Numbered from the stretch's first letter, positions 8,285 through 15,425 are shown. The stretch is DNA of 15,425 bases from Anaerolineales bacterium UBA6663 (GCA_002455335.1 DKKP01000404.1:8552-23976); one strand, 5' to 3'. The notes: generated by a model from the letters alone, not told the origin. Numbers and translations: made by a program.

Positions 8285-9871
8285 TCAGTTACCCACGAAG
8301 TCAAAGGTGTTCAAGATGCGCTGAAAGGCATCCAGGTCGCGCTGCGACAGGAGATTGACGGCAACCATCATGAAGACGCCTTCCTCGGTGCTGCGCGAGG
8401 CCGCGACCATGATGACAAAGACGTTGTTGCTGCCGCCGCAGTCCTGGTAGATCACATAGCGACCGACGTACTTGGGGTCTTCATACGACTCTCGGCCGAC
8501 ATAGGCGCTGCAGGCCGACGCCAGCTGTGGCTGGGCGCTGTCGAGCGCCGAGTCCAGGCGATCGAGTGCGCCCGCCATGCCACGGTCGCCCAGAAACCAC
8601 AGCCCAGGGGCTGAGGCATCGTCTGCAAAGCCTTGAAGATCCGACGACGCCAGGATCGATGGGAAAAGACCGGTGTCGAGCTGCTGCGGCCCGGTCAGGC
8701 GCTCGGTCCACTCGCCCGGGATGGCGATCCGCAGCGATTGGGTATCGTCGACGACCGTGTCGTAGCGATCGTACGGCGCGGCATCGCCCGGCAGGCCCGC
8801 GACCTGGCCGGCCAGTGCGTTCGCAAACGAGTAGGTCGCTTCGAGCTCCCGCCCGTTGATCTGCCCCGCCAGCAGTTCCTGCTGTTCGAGCCGGAGCACT
8901 TCGATCGCCAGCACGTCGTCCTGGCCCTGGCTGCGGATGACGTCGCAGTACTCCTCGACAGTCCCGGCCCGGGCCAACGTGATCCCCTCAAGTCGGGTGA
9001 CGAGGTCGCCCGCGCGCAGCCCGGCGCGATCGGCCGGCGAGCCCGACTTGACCGAGGCAACCCAGATGCCGGCGAGCGAACCGTCATCGGAGACCACGGC
9101 CTGACCGTTGATGCCGATCGAGTCGACGTCGACACCCGTGGCCAACTCGGCGATCACGCGCTGCGCGCGGCTGATCGGGATGGCGAAGTTCTGGTCGGTC
9201 TGGGCGTTGACGGCGTAGTTGACCGCCACGACCTGCCCCGCCGCGTTGAGCAGCGGCCCACCCGAGTTCCCTGGGTTAATGCGCGCATCGTGCTCGACCG
9301 CGACGTCGAGCGAGGCCCAAGACGTGTTGGCCCGGGTCTCGGCCTTCGAGATGATGCCCGAAGTCAGCGTGAACTCGGGGTCGCCCAGCGGGTAGCCAGC
9401 CGCCCAGACCTCGGTGCCGGCCGGGAGCGGCCCATCGTAGAGTTCGAGGAAGGGCAGTTCCTGATTCTTTGCATCGATCTGGATCACGGCCAGATCCCAG
9501 CACTCCGAAGCGCCCAACAGCCGCGCGCCATAACCGACGCCGTCAAGCCAGACCTCGAGCCGCGCCGCACCGGTGACGACGTGGTTGTTTGTGACGACAA
9601 GCCCATCGGGCGAGATCAAGAAGCCCGAGCCCGCGCCGACGACGTTGGCCACAAAACCAACCTGCGGATCAACGAAGGTCCCTTCGGACATGATCTGCAC
9701 AGTCGCCCGACGCGCGTCAGCCGGCGTATAGGCGACGGCCTCTGTCGGCACGGCCGTCGCCGTGGGCGCCATCGTCGGCGTCGCCGCCGGGCCGGCCAGG
9801 CTGCAGGCCAAAGACGCCGAGACCAGGCCGGTCAGGACGATGCCCGGAAGTGCCTTGGATCGCTTCGGCAT
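8285..9871 (-). CDS. HtrA-like serine protease lipoprotein with PDZ domain (second copy)
   Basis: This 528-aa exported protease is predicted to be lipid-anchored: a positively charged start, a hydrophobic stretch and SLAC with C23 as the likely lipidation site, followed by a Thr/Pro/Ala linker (24-50). The trypsin-like domain carries H97 (VTNNHVV), D126 (CWDLAVI) and S203 (PGNSGGP). A PDZ domain spans about 255-340 (GIWVASVKSGSPADRAGLRAGD). Residues about 360-528 form an extra C-terminal domain shared with the upstream paralogue and with no name I recognise. It contains two cysteines (C454, C478) that line up with cysteines in that copy. The start at 9871 is chosen because GGAG lies about 6 nt upstream; a longer frame beginning with GTG at 9898 has no ribosome binding site. 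Such proteases degrade or refold damaged envelope proteins. The paralogue ends 78 bp upstream, and the dehydrogenase begins 9 bp downstream. Confidence 0.88.
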   Translation of the reverse strand: MPKRSKALPGIVLTGLVSASLACSLAGPAATPTMAPTATAVPTEAVAYTPADARRATVQIMSEGTFVDPQVGFVANVVGAGSGFLISPDGLVVTNNHVVTGAARLEVWLDGVGYGARLLGASECWDLAVIQIDAKNQELPFLELYDGPLPAGTEVWAAGYPLGDPEFTLTSGIISKAETRANTSWASLDVAVEHDARINPGNSGGPLLNAAGQVVAVNYAVNAQTDQNFAIPISRAQRVIAELATGVDVDSIGINGQAVVSDDGSLAGIWVASVKSGSPADRAGLRAGDLVTRLEGITLARAGTVEEYCDVIRSQGQDDVLAIEVLRLEQQELLAGQINGRELEATYSFANALAGQVAGLPGDAAPYDRYDTVVDDTQSLRIAIPGEWTERLTGPQQLDTGLFPSILASSDLQGFADDASAPGLWFLGDRGMAGALDRLDSALDSAQPQLASACSAYVGRESYEDPKYVGRYVIYQDCGGSNNVFVIMVAASRSTEEGVFMMVAVNLLSQRDLDAFQRILNTFDFVGN

Positions 9872-9898
9872 CGTGTTGCTCCACATTGACTGAAACAC

Positions 9899-9925
9899 GG
9901 ACGGCGGCGCATGACGCCGCCGTCC
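9899..9925 (-). terminator. Hairpin between the two protease genes
   Basis: A perfect 11-bp GC-rich inverted repeat (9899-9909 with 9915-9925) with a 5-nt loop lies 24 bp past the first protease stop and 27 bp before the second protease start. A smaller 6-bp hairpin (9941-9946 with 9951-9956) overlaps the first protease stop codon. No U tract follows, so it may reduce read-through or protect the upstream message rather than stop transcription fully. Confidence 0.55.
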
Positions 9926-9949
9926 GGTGATCGATTGCCTGCCCTGGCC

Positions 9950-11554
9950 TCAGGGCAAGTTGCCGCCCGTGATGACCATCGACGAGATCGCCGAGTCGAG
10001 CAGATCGAAGTCGCTATCCTCGTAGACGTAGCCGACGACGTAGATCAGATACGCGGTCTGATCAGACGACGGTCGCATCGAGAGCACGACGACCTGCGGA
10101 CCGTCATCACACCCCGAGAACAGGTCGTACTGGCCCTCGAAGTCGCCATAGGTGATGATATCCGAGCGACCCTCATAGCTGCTGCACTGCGGCGTAAAGA
10201 CGCTGTCGCGATACAGATCCAGGAACTGCACATATCCGCCGAGTTGCGCAAGGTCAGCCGAGACGCCGAACTCCACGCCGGCCAGATAATCCACGTCAAG
10301 CGCCTGGATCCGCGCAACCTGATAGGTGCCATCCAGCGCGTAGCTCGAAGTGTCCACCTCCGACCAGATGCCCGGGAGGTCGACCTGCAGCGCGCCGGTA
10401 TCATCCGCGATGGTGTAGAAACCACCCGGATCGACTGTCTGATTATTTTCCGTGGTGTTCTCCTCGACCTGGCCACCGAACGAGAAGACCTGGGCGAGCT
10501 CCCGCCCGTTCAACTGACCCTCGAGGATCTCCTCGGTCGCGAACCGCAGGACGCGGATGGTCAACGTCGAGCCCGAGTCGTGGCTGCGCAGGATGTCGCA
10601 GTAGTCAGTCATCACGCCACCACGGCCCACGGAGACGCCCTCCATCTCGATGATGATGTCGCCGCCGGTCAGCCCGGTTTGGTCCGCGGGCGATCCCGAC
10701 TTGACCGATGACACCCAGATGCCCTCGATGCTGCCGTCGTCCGACATCACGGCCTGGCCGTTGATGCCGATCGAGTCGACGTCGACACCCTCGCTGAGTT
10801 GCTGGATGACGTCTTCAGCTTCCTGCAGCTTGATGGCGAAGTTCTGGTCGGTGCTCGAATTACCGGCGTAATTGACGCCGACGACCTGCCCGTCTTCATT
10901 GATGAGCGGGCCGCCCGAGTTGCCGGGGTTGATCCGGGCATCATGCTGGACAACCGAGTCGACCGAAGCCCAGTTCGACTCGCCGCCGGCGTTCTCCTTC
11001 GAGATGATGCCGCGGGTCAGCGTGAACTCCGGGTCGCCAAGTGGGAAGCCGGCCGAGTACACCTCGGTGCCCACCGGCAGCTTGCCCGTGAAGTACTCCA
11101 TGTAGGGGAGTTCGTCGCCGTTGGTGTCGATCTCGATCACGGCCAGGTCCCAGCACTCCGAAGCACCCAGCACCTTGGCCCGGTACTCCTCGCCGTTGAG
11201 ATAGACCTTCAAGCGCGCCGAGCCGGTCACGACGTGGTTGTTGGTCACGGCCAGGCCGTCGGGCGAGATCACGAAGCCCGACCCGACCCAACCCGCGTTG
11301 GCCTGGAAGCCTTCCGCCGGCTCAATGAAGCTGCCTTCGGCCACGATCTGGATGGTGGCGTTCTCGGCCTCCTCCCAACTCGTGATCGCGCCGCCAGAAT
11401 TCGCGGGCTCGGGCGTTGGGTCCGACGAGGTCGACTCGGTCGGCCGGGGCTCATCGGTCGGGTCGTCTCCCCCGCCGCCGACGCCGCAGGCCATCGTGGC
11501 CAGCGTCAGGGCGGTAAACGCCGACAGAATCCGGAACGTCGGTTTACTCAGCAT
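9950..11554 (-). CDS. HtrA-like serine protease lipoprotein with PDZ domain (first copy)
   Basis: A 534-aa paralogue of the following gene with the same layout. It has a signal peptide ending at TMAC with C23 as probable lipid anchor, then a Gly-rich and a Ser/Thr/Pro/Glu-rich linker to about residue 55. The trypsin-like domain has catalytic H107 (VTNNHVV), D136 (CWDLAVI) and S213 (PGNSGGP). The PDZ domain spans about 265-345 (GIWVSSVKSGSPADQTGLTGGD). Residues about 370-534 form a C-terminal domain ending in a beta-rich segment with paired cysteines (C457, C482). The ATG at 11554 has GGAGA at good spacing. The linker is acidic where the sister's is neutral, and the C-terminal domains have diverged far more than the protease cores, which suggests duplication followed by change of target. 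Both should act outside the cytoplasmic membrane in envelope protein quality control or signalling. Confidence 0.88.
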   Translation of the reverse strand: MLSKPTFRILSAFTALTLATMACGVGGGGDDPTDEPRPTESTSSDPTPEPANSGGAITSWEEAENATIQIVAEGSFIEPAEGFQANAGWVGSGFVISPDGLAVTNNHVVTGSARLKVYLNGEEYRAKVLGASECWDLAVIEIDTNGDELPYMEYFTGKLPVGTEVYSAGFPLGDPEFTLTRGIISKENAGGESNWASVDSVVQHDARINPGNSGGPLINEDGQVVGVNYAGNSSTDQNFAIKLQEAEDVIQQLSEGVDVDSIGINGQAVMSDDGSIEGIWVSSVKSGSPADQTGLTGGDIIIEMEGVSVGRGGVMTDYCDILRSHDSGSTLTIRVLRFATEEILEGQLNGRELAQVFSFGGQVEENTTENNQTVDPGGFYTIADDTGALQVDLPGIWSEVDTSSYALDGTYQVARIQALDVDYLAGVEFGVSADLAQLGGYVQFLDLYRDSVFTPQCSSYEGRSDIITYGDFEGQYDLFSGCDDGPQVVVLSMRPSSDQTAYLIYVVGYVYEDSDFDLLDSAISSMVITGGNLP

Positions 11555-11616
11555 GGCGTCTCTCCTGAATGTTCAAAACCCAAAACGGTGTCGATTGTCG
11601 AAGCAAACGGGGCCGA

Positions 11617-12000
11617 CTAAAACCCCGGCAGCAGATGTAAGGCCGTTTCGCTGGCCCGCAGCGCAATCCCGGCCAGGAATACGCTCATCGCGAAGTAGTA
11701 CAGGGCCTCGAGACGCGTATCTCGCCCGCGAGTCGTGGCGTACAGGCCCGGTAGACCGATCACCTGCACCACGCCGTAGAGGTAATGCACCCAGTCGCGC
11801 GCCGGGACGCCGCCCTGCAGCCAGAGGCCCACGCCGACGGCGGCCTGGGCCAGATACAGCAACTCCGCAATCACCAAAGCCCCGAAGAACCCGGGCGTCA
11901 AGGATTGATTTCGGATGAAGATGAGCAAACTGTAGCCGGCGATGATCAGACTGAAGATCAGGCACGCATTGGCCAGACCGTTGTGGACGGGGTTGAGCAT
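11617..12000 (-). CDS. Small membrane protein of unknown function, four predicted helices
   Basis: I do not recognise a family. From the ATG at 12000 the product is 127 aa and strongly hydrophobic, with four likely membrane helices (about residues 9-29, 40-61, 70-90 and 99-117) joined by short polar loops. The loops include a basic RGRDTRLE stretch, and the protein ends in LLPGF. A GGAG stands only 3 nt before this ATG. A TTG three codons earlier (12009) is an alternative start without a ribosome binding site. The hydrophobic pattern holds over the whole length, which argues for a real gene. It sits 62 bp before the first HtrA gene with no terminator between, so it may be co-transcribed with the proteases and related to envelope stress, but that is inference from position. 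Confidence 0.7.
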   Translation of the reverse strand: MLNPVHNGLANACLIFSLIIAGYSLLIFIRNQSLTPGFFGALVIAELLYLAQAAVGVGLWLQGGVPARDWVHYLYGVVQVIGLPGLYATTRGRDTRLEALYYFAMSVFLAGIALRASETALHLLPGF

Positions 12001-12045
12001 GGGCTCCAATAGGTGAGGAACAGCGCGACGTCCGTGTCGCCGGGC

Positions 12046-12054
12046 ATTGTACCA
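12046..12054 (-). promoter_or_regulatory. Extended -10 promoter before the small membrane protein
   Basis: On the minus strand TGGTACAAT gives an extended -10 element (TGn plus TACAAT) without a recognisable -35. The predicted transcription start is near 12039, about 39 nt before the ATG at 12000. The leader holds a 5-bp hairpin (12025-12029 with 12036-12040). This is a candidate promoter for the membrane protein, protease and dehydrogenase series. Confidence 0.5.
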
Positions 12055-12149
12055 TTGTGACCGCTCTCCCAGCTCCTTCCGAATATCTCAGTTATATCCT
12101 TCCCGCCGTCCCAGACACATGGGATTTTCGGCCCAAATTGTCGGGAACT

Positions 12150-13130
12150 TCAGACCTCGGGCCTGCCTCCGGGGGGCGGCTGGGGGTTTCGCAATCGCCA
12201 CAGAACCCCCACCGGGTACCCGAGCATTTTCGCCAGGTCGCCCGTGAAAAGGATAATCGGCAGCCAGCCCAGCAGGACGAGCCGCTCGCCAGGGCCACGG
12301 CGGCCCCAGACGCGAGAGAGCCTCCTGACTGCGCGCGCCAGGTAGGCCGCCGCCCCTGCCCCGCCAAGCCCCCACCACCCGGGGCTGAGCGCCAGCGCCG
12401 CCCAGATGATGAAGGGCAGCGCGATCAGGTACGTGGCATAGCGGATCAGGTGCCGTCGAAGGAACAGATCGGCCTTGCCATCACCCCGCGCATAGCGGTA
12501 ATACTGACGAAAGAAAGTCTCGAGATCGGGCCGCGGGCGGAAGGATGCGCTGGCACGCGGAGCAAAGGTGAACGGGCCGCGGGAAGCCTGCACCCGCAGG
12601 TCGAAGACCAGGTCTTCACAGTAATCGAGCCACTCGGGATAGCCGCCGGCTTCGGCCCATACCGGCCGACAGAAGGCCACACTCCGGCTCGAGGGCAAAA
12701 AGGTCTCCGGGCGGATCTCGTCGACATCGGGGAGCGTGGCTGCTCCGAGCGCGGTCTCGAACAGGGTGCGCGGATCCGAGACGAAGAACCCGGCGACGTG
12801 TGTGACCGATGGGTCCATAAACGGCGCCACGAGATGCTCGAGCCAATCAGAGGGCAGGCGAACACCGGCATCGGTGACGGCGATCACGTCGCCGGAAGCA
12901 GCCGCGATCGCGAGATTTCGGCCACGCGAGATGTTGACTCCAGGCGCCACGATGACGCGCAGCGGCAGATACGCCCGGCTGGCTTCAAGCAACGCCAGTG
13001 AGCCGTCGCTCGAGCCGCCATCGACGATGACGACCTCGTCGGCCTGCCGGGTCTGAGCCATCAGAGTCTCGAGCACAGCCGGCAGGCTCGCTGCTTCATT
13101 GAGGATCGTCATGACGAGCGAAACACGCAT
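12150..13130 (-). CDS. Glycosyltransferase family 2, membrane-associated
   Basis: This 326-aa protein has a GT-A fold of the GT2 family, which moves a sugar from a nucleotide donor to a lipid, polysaccharide or protein acceptor. The N-terminus carries SLVMTILNEA and the nucleotide-binding DGGSSDGS (37-44). GRNLAIAAASGDVIAVTDAG (70-89) holds the metal-binding DAG in place of DxD. The general-base region is YCEDLVFD (170-177), and QYYRYARGDGK (209-219) stands where QxxRW-type motifs occur. Two hydrophobic segments near the C-terminus (about 231-265 and 284-312) suggest anchoring at the inner face of the membrane. The ATG at 13130 has no Shine-Dalgarno but lies 6 nt past an extended -10, so the message is probably leaderless. 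It is divergent from the rRNA methyltransferase. The acceptor is unknown and no other glycan genes are nearby. Confidence 0.88.
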   Translation of the reverse strand: MRVSLVMTILNEAASLPAVLETLMAQTRQADEVVIVDGGSSDGSLALLEASRAYLPLRVIVAPGVNISRGRNLAIAAASGDVIAVTDAGVRLPSDWLEHLVAPFMDPSVTHVAGFFVSDPRTLFETALGAATLPDVDEIRPETFLPSSRSVAFCRPVWAEAGGYPEWLDYCEDLVFDLRVQASRGPFTFAPRASASFRPRPDLETFFRQYYRYARGDGKADLFLRRHLIRYATYLIALPFIIWAALALSPGWWGLGGAGAAAYLARAVRRLSRVWGRRGPGERLVLLGWLPIILFTGDLAKMLGYPVGVLWRLRNPQPPPGGRPEV

Positions 13131-13165
13131 GGGGCGATGATAGCACCGGCTGGTATCATCACCGC
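13131..13165. promoter_or_regulatory. Symmetric divergent promoters, both apparently leaderless
   Basis: The 35-bp gap between the divergent genes holds a near-palindrome from 13137 to 13159. Each arm ends in TATCAT (minus 13142-13137; plus 13154-13159), and each hexamer is preceded by TGn (TGC on the minus strand, TGG on the plus). On both strands exactly 6 nt lie between the hexamer and the ATG, so transcription would begin at or very near the start codon. Nine of eleven positions in the two arms match by symmetry. No Shine-Dalgarno is present on either side. Confidence 0.65.
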
Positions 13166-14401
13166 ATGCTCAGGTTGACGATCACGGCCCTTTCACACTC
13201 CGGCGACGGCATCGCCCATGCCGACGGCCGGACTGTCTTTGTCCCGCGCGCGCTGCCCGGCGAAACCGTACACGCCGAGATCACGCAGACCAAAAAAGAA
13301 GTCGCGCGTGCCCGGCTTGTAGAGGTGCTGACCCCTTCGCCCGCACGTGTGCCGGCCCCCTGCCCGGTCTTCGACAGGTGCGGTGGTTGTCAGTTACAGC
13401 ACCTGACCTACGATGACCAGCTTAAGTTCAAGGAGGATCAGGTGCGCACCCAGCTCCGGCGCCTGGCCGGGCTTTCCGATCCGCCCTTGCGCCCGATCCT
13501 GCCGGCGCCCGAGCCCTTTGGTTATCGAAACCAGATCCAATGGTCGTTGACGGCCGAGGGTGCGCTTGGCTTGCGTGGACAGGCATCGCACGAGGTCGTG
13601 CCGGTCGAAGCCTGTTTGATCGCGCACCCGACGATCAATGCCGTCCGCGCTCGCCTGACACTCGAAGCCCAGTCGGGTCTCGAGCGCATCACCTTGCGGG
13701 TGGACGACGCCGGTGAGCCCTTGATCGTGCTCGAGCCCGCCGAAGAGACCCCGGAAGTCAGCCTCGACCTGCCCATCGCCGCCGCCGTGTTGCCGCCCGA
13801 CGGGCCATCGTTTGCATTGGCCGAGCGCGATTGGCTCGACATCACGATCAAAGACAAGGTCTTCCGGGTCTCGGCCGGATCCTTCTTTCAAGTCAATGTG
13901 CCGCAGGCCGAACGCCTTGTCGATCTCGTGCTTGAAGCGCTCGCGCCTCGGCCCGACGATGTCGTCTACGACCTGTACTGCGGCGTCGGGCTATTCTCGG
14001 CCTTTCTGGCGCCGAGGGTCGCGCGCCTGATCGGCATCGAAACGTATGCGCCGGCGGTCGACGACGCAGCCGCCAACCTCGATGCCTTCGACCACGTCAG
14101 CCTGTACAACGCCGAAGTCGACGACGTGCTCTCGGCACTCGAAGATCGGCCCACGGCCGTGGTGCTCGATCCGCCGCGGGCCGGGCTCAGCGCGCGTACG
14201 GCCGAGGCGCTGGCCGCCGCCGGCCCTGAACGGATCGTGTACGTGTCCTGCGATCCGGCCACCTTGGCCCGCGACATCGCCCGGCTGGCCCGCGGCGGCT
14301 ATCGGCTCGTCTGGGCTCAGCCAATCGACATGTTTCCGCAAACGTTTCATATCGAGACCGTGGCGGCTCTGGTAAAGGAAGGACGAACGACGAAGAGCTG
14401 A
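13166..14401 (+). CDS. 23S rRNA (uracil-5-)-methyltransferase, RumA/RlmD family
   Basis: This 411-aa class I SAM-dependent RNA methyltransferase should put the 5-methyl group on a uracil in 23S rRNA. Residues 1-55 form a TRAM RNA-binding domain (SHSGDGIAHADGRTVFV). The 4Fe-4S cysteines are C66, C72 and C75 (CPVFDRCGGC) with C150 as the fourth. The central RNA-binding domain follows, including FRVSAGSFFQVN (233-244). The SAM-binding motif is DLYCGVGLFS (269-278), and DPPRAGL lies at 335-341. The catalytic nucleophile is C362 (YVSCDPATLARD), with E397 (FHIET) as the likely general base. All catalytic and cluster residues are present. Members include RlmD (U1939), RlmC (U747) and the dual RlmCD; which site is used cannot be read from sequence alone. 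The ATG is 6 nt from an extended -10 with no ribosome binding site, indicating a leaderless message. Confidence 0.92.
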   Translation: MLRLTITALSHSGDGIAHADGRTVFVPRALPGETVHAEITQTKKEVARARLVEVLTPSPARVPAPCPVFDRCGGCQLQHLTYDDQLKFKEDQVRTQLRRLAGLSDPPLRPILPAPEPFGYRNQIQWSLTAEGALGLRGQASHEVVPVEACLIAHPTINAVRARLTLEAQSGLERITLRVDDAGEPLIVLEPAEETPEVSLDLPIAAAVLPPDGPSFALAERDWLDITIKDKVFRVSAGSFFQVNVPQAERLVDLVLEALAPRPDDVVYDLYCGVGLFSAFLAPRVARLIGIETYAPAVDDAAANLDAFDHVSLYNAEVDDVLSALEDRPTAVVLDPPRAGLSARTAEALAAAGPERIVYVSCDPATLARDIARLARGGYRLVWAQPIDMFPQTFHIETVAALVKEGRTTKS

Positions 14402-14422
14402 GATTGAGCCTTCGCCGTTCGT
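14383..14422 (+). terminator. Hairpin at the end of the rRNA methyltransferase gene
   Basis: Arms 14383-14395 and 14410-14422 pair over 13 positions with one mismatch around a 14-nt loop. The loop and left arm include the last codons and stop of the methyltransferase gene. No U tract follows, so this is a weak terminator or a 3'-end stabilising structure. It separates the gene from the response regulator promoter. Confidence 0.45.
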
Positions 14423-14456
14423 GCCAGCTTGCTCGCCCACCGTTGACCACCCTGGG

Positions 14457-14462
14457 TATAAT
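14457..14462 (+). promoter_or_regulatory. Consensus -10 box of the response regulator gene
   Basis: A perfect TATAAT lies 7 nt before the ATG at 14470. A TTGACC occurs at 14443-14448, but the 8-nt spacing is too short for it to be the -35. Transcription would start at about the start codon, giving another leaderless message, as at the divergent promoters. Confidence 0.6.
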
Positions 14463-14469
14463 CCAAACA

Positions 14470-15078
14470 ATGCCCGCGAAAATACTTGTCGTCGAAGACA
14501 TCGACAGCGTCCGTGAGGTGACCGTCCTGCAGCTCAGGGCACTGGGCCATGAGGTGATCGAGGCGCGCGACGGCGCCGAGGCCGTTGACCTGATCGAGCG
14601 CGAACGCCCGCTCGTGATCGTCTCCGACATCCTCATGCCGCGGATGGATGGCTTTGCGCTCGCCCAGAAACTGCGGACGACACCGGCCACGGCCGATCTA
14701 CCGATCATCTTCCTCTCGGCGACCTACGTTTCGATGGAAGACGAACACTTCGCGCTCAACCTCGGCGCGCTGCGTTTTCTCCCCAAACCGGCCGAGACCG
14801 AGGCGTTGGCCCAGGCCGTGAGCGAGGCGCTGGCCACGCATGCGGCCAAGAACCCGCCTCTGACCGACCGCGAGTTCTACGTCGGCTACCGCCAGCGGCT
14901 GAAATCGAAACTGCAGCAGAAGGCGCAGCAACTCAACCGCACACGCCAGCAACTCGATCTCGTGCCCGAGTCGCAGCGCGAGACTTACCGCCACATCCTG
15001 GCCGATATACAGACCCAATACGACGAGCTTCAGCACGAGCTGGACGTGCTCTCCAGAGCCTTGCAGATTACAGAATGA
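14470..15078 (+). CDS. Response regulator receiver protein with helical C-terminal extension
   Basis: The 202-aa product has a receiver domain (1 to about 122) with the acidic pair E9/D10, phosphoacceptor D53 (VSDILMP), switch S83 (FLSAT) and K106 (LPKP), so it should be phosphorylated by a sensor kinase not present here. There is no DNA-binding domain. Residues about 125-200 are charged and glutamine-rich with heptad-like spacing (LKSKLQQKAQQLNRTRQQLDL, then an IQTQYDELQHELDVL stretch), likely an antiparallel helical or coiled-coil region for dimerisation or partner contact. The start at 14470 is chosen because the receiver fold begins there (MPAKILVVED) and TATAAT lies 7 nt upstream; the same frame is open to 14404, but its first 22 residues would lie upstream of the promoter. 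Its stop overlaps the next ATG by 4 bp, so the two are co-translated. Confidence 0.88.
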   Translation: MPAKILVVEDIDSVREVTVLQLRALGHEVIEARDGAEAVDLIERERPLVIVSDILMPRMDGFALAQKLRTTPATADLPIIFLSATYVSMEDEHFALNLGALRFLPKPAETEALAQAVSEALATHAAKNPPLTDREFYVGYRQRLKSKLQQKAQQLNRTRQQLDLVPESQRETYRHILADIQTQYDELQHELDVLSRALQITE

Positions 15079-15425
15079 TCTCCCGCCGCGCGTTCCTCAA
15101 GACCGGGGCCCTGCTCGGCGGAGCGGTGACCGCCGCCGCCGTTCTGGGTGACGCCTTCGGCTGGGGACGCCTATTGGGTGACGACCTCGCGCTGGCGCAG
15201 GTCGGCGCACGTCTGGGCGCGGTGCTCGTCCCGGCTGATCATGTCAGCTGGTTGATCCGCTCCGGGGCCTTGGCCCACCTCCCAGGCGCGCCGGGTCGGG
15301 CTCACGATCCCGAGGGTCGCTGGTCAACGCCCTTCAGGCTGCGCGCGCTGACCATCCATGAGCCGGGCGCGAAGCGGCCTCCGACGTTGCGTGGCCTCGG
15401 GCCGACGGCGCTCTGGCCGGCGGAT
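15075..15425 (+). CDS. Twin-arginine-exported protein, 3' end missing; possibly a solute-binding protein
   Basis: The frame opens with an ATG inside an ATGA overlap with the response regulator stop and stays open to the window edge (117 codons). The N-terminus is a clear Tat signal: SRRAFLK at 3-9, then a hydrophobic Gly/Ala stretch to about residue 28. The product should therefore be exported folded, perhaps with a cofactor. Of the mature part, VLVPADHVSWLIRSGALAHL (51-70) and a later RWSTPFRLRALTI stretch faintly resemble the YDVVVPSDY/LIRQGLLQPLD and SVPY regions of polyamine-type ABC binding proteins. That is a weak resemblance from memory. Coupling to a response regulator suggests a sensory or regulated transport role. 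Confidence 0.72.
   Translation, partial: MISRRAFLKTGALLGGAVTAAAVLGDAFGWGRLLGDDLALAQVGARLGAVLVPADHVSWLIRSGALAHLPGAPGRAHDPEGRWSTPFRLRALTIHEPGAKRPPTLRGLGPTALWPAD

Noticed and set aside
8633..9889. Long plus-strand open frame (418 codons) opposite the second HtrA gene
   Set aside because: It is antisense to a protease with a full catalytic triad. Its translation is rich in Arg, Asp and Gly without any motif, as expected from the codon bias of the real strand.
12057..13001. Plus-strand open frame of 314 codons opposite the glycosyltransferase
   Set aside because: The minus strand encodes clear GT2 motifs. The antisense product is Arg/Pro-rich and featureless.
14404..14469. Upstream start for the response regulator at 14404
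   Set aside because: The extra 22 residues would be encoded mostly upstream of the TATAAT box and are not part of a receiver domain.

Overview
This is a GC-rich, gene-dense bacterial fragment. Several traits point to Chloroflexota, perhaps an Anaerolineae-like lineage: lipoprotein proteases with Thr/Pro-rich linkers after the lipid cysteine, apparently leaderless starts, and heptanucleotide tandem repeats between genes. That is an inference from style; no rRNA or other taxonomic marker is present. Everything left of about 13.14 kb is on the minus strand and everything right of it is on the plus strand, diverging from a 35-bp symmetric promoter region. There is no CRISPR array, insertion sequence or tRNA that I can see, and no gene-free stretch longer than about 235 bp.

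Reading the minus strand in its direction of transcription (right to left): a family 2 glycosyltransferase (13130-12150); a small four-helix membrane protein of unknown function (12000-11617); two tandem, clearly paralogous HtrA-like lipoprotein proteases (11554-9950 and 9871-8285), each with a PDZ domain and an extra C-terminal domain; and an isocitrate/isopropylmalate-type dehydrogenase (8275-7196) whose Shine-Dalgarno overlaps the stop codon of the second protease. Next come lysine 2,3-aminomutase kamA (6962-5571) with its own strong terminator, two tandem D-Ala-D-Ala-ligase-like ATP-grasp enzymes (5483-4272 and 4248-3106), a GNAT acetyltransferase overlapping the second ligase by 4 bp (3109-2630), a third and more divergent ATP-grasp ligase with its own sigma70-type promoter (2406-1360), and a PucR/CdaR-type regulator that runs off the left edge (1165-<1).

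On the plus strand: a RumA/RlmD-type 23S rRNA uracil-5-methyltransferase (13166-14401), a response regulator with a helical C-terminal extension (14470-15078), and, overlapping it by 4 bp, the start of a twin-arginine-exported protein that runs off the right edge (15075->15425).

The most interesting region is 1.36-6.96 kb. The aminomutase keeps the two aspartates that mark lysine specificity, so it should make beta-lysine. It stands beside three non-canonical amino-acid ligases that lack the N-terminal signature of true D-Ala-D-Ala ligases, plus one acetyltransferase. The simplest reading is a small ribosome-independent pathway joining beta-lysine or other amino acids into a short, possibly acetylated peptide or compatible solute. 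This is a hypothesis from gene content and residue inspection, not a recognised system.
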